Shown here piece after piece: positions 5,524 to 5,534 of a DNA stretch of 5,534 bases. Position numbers and translations under genes: made by a program. Position 1 is the first letter of the stretch. Every line of letters begins with the position of its first letter. Source of the stretch: CBFCZU01 sp965602635 (GTDB lineage Bacteria; Planctomycetota; Phycisphaerae; SM23-33); contig CBFCZU010000268.1 of the NCBI GenBank assembly GCA_965602635.1, positions 1 through 5,534 of the forward strand, written 5' to 3'. The notes under the pieces are model-generated. The model saw only the letters and a program-made list of their open reading frames with translations, searched no databases and was not told the origin of the DNA.

Positions 5524-5534
5524 CCTTCTTCGCC

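Overview
The window is high-GC DNA, roughly two thirds G+C or more in the genes by eye. It probably comes from a planctomycete, perhaps a Phycisphaerae-like lineage. This is an inference from three things: a type II secretion K-like protein fused to a lamin-tail-like domain, a long Ala-rich HEAT-type protein, and weak or missing Shine-Dalgarno sequences with GTG and possibly TTG starts. No 16S rRNA or other taxonomic marker is present, so the assignment is tentative.

Layout: (1) 2-1981, plus strand: the 3' part of a large GspK/lamin-tail-type surface or pilus-associated protein whose 5' end lies before the window. (2) 1982-2217: a gene-free spacer between convergent genes, about 52% GC by hand count and so much poorer in GC than its flanks. 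It carries a symmetric set of short repeats: two near-identical 18-bp inverted arms, each built of two CACAGAG heptamers, enclosing a second, weaker inverted pair of short tandem repeats. (3) 5060-2218, minus strand: a two-gene unit in which a 581-residue HEAT-like helical-repeat protein is followed by ispG, the 4Fe-4S enzyme of the MEP isoprenoid pathway. The stop of the first gene and the GTG start of the second overlap in GTGA, which suggests translational coupling. (4) About 5122-5523, plus strand: a stand-alone receiver (REC) domain, divergent from the HEAT gene, with almost no space between them.

The metabolic call (IspG) is secure. The receiver is secure as a domain, but its start is not. 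The HEAT and GspK-like proteins are supported at fold or family level only. I do not see a defence system, mobile-element gene, CRISPR array or RNA gene. The two places most worth a second look are the repeat-bounded spacer at 2007-2205 and the head-to-head junction near 5060-5195. At that junction the HEAT frame continues upstream into a signal-anchor-like hydrophobic stretch with no usual start codon, while the receiver also lacks a convincing ATG start.
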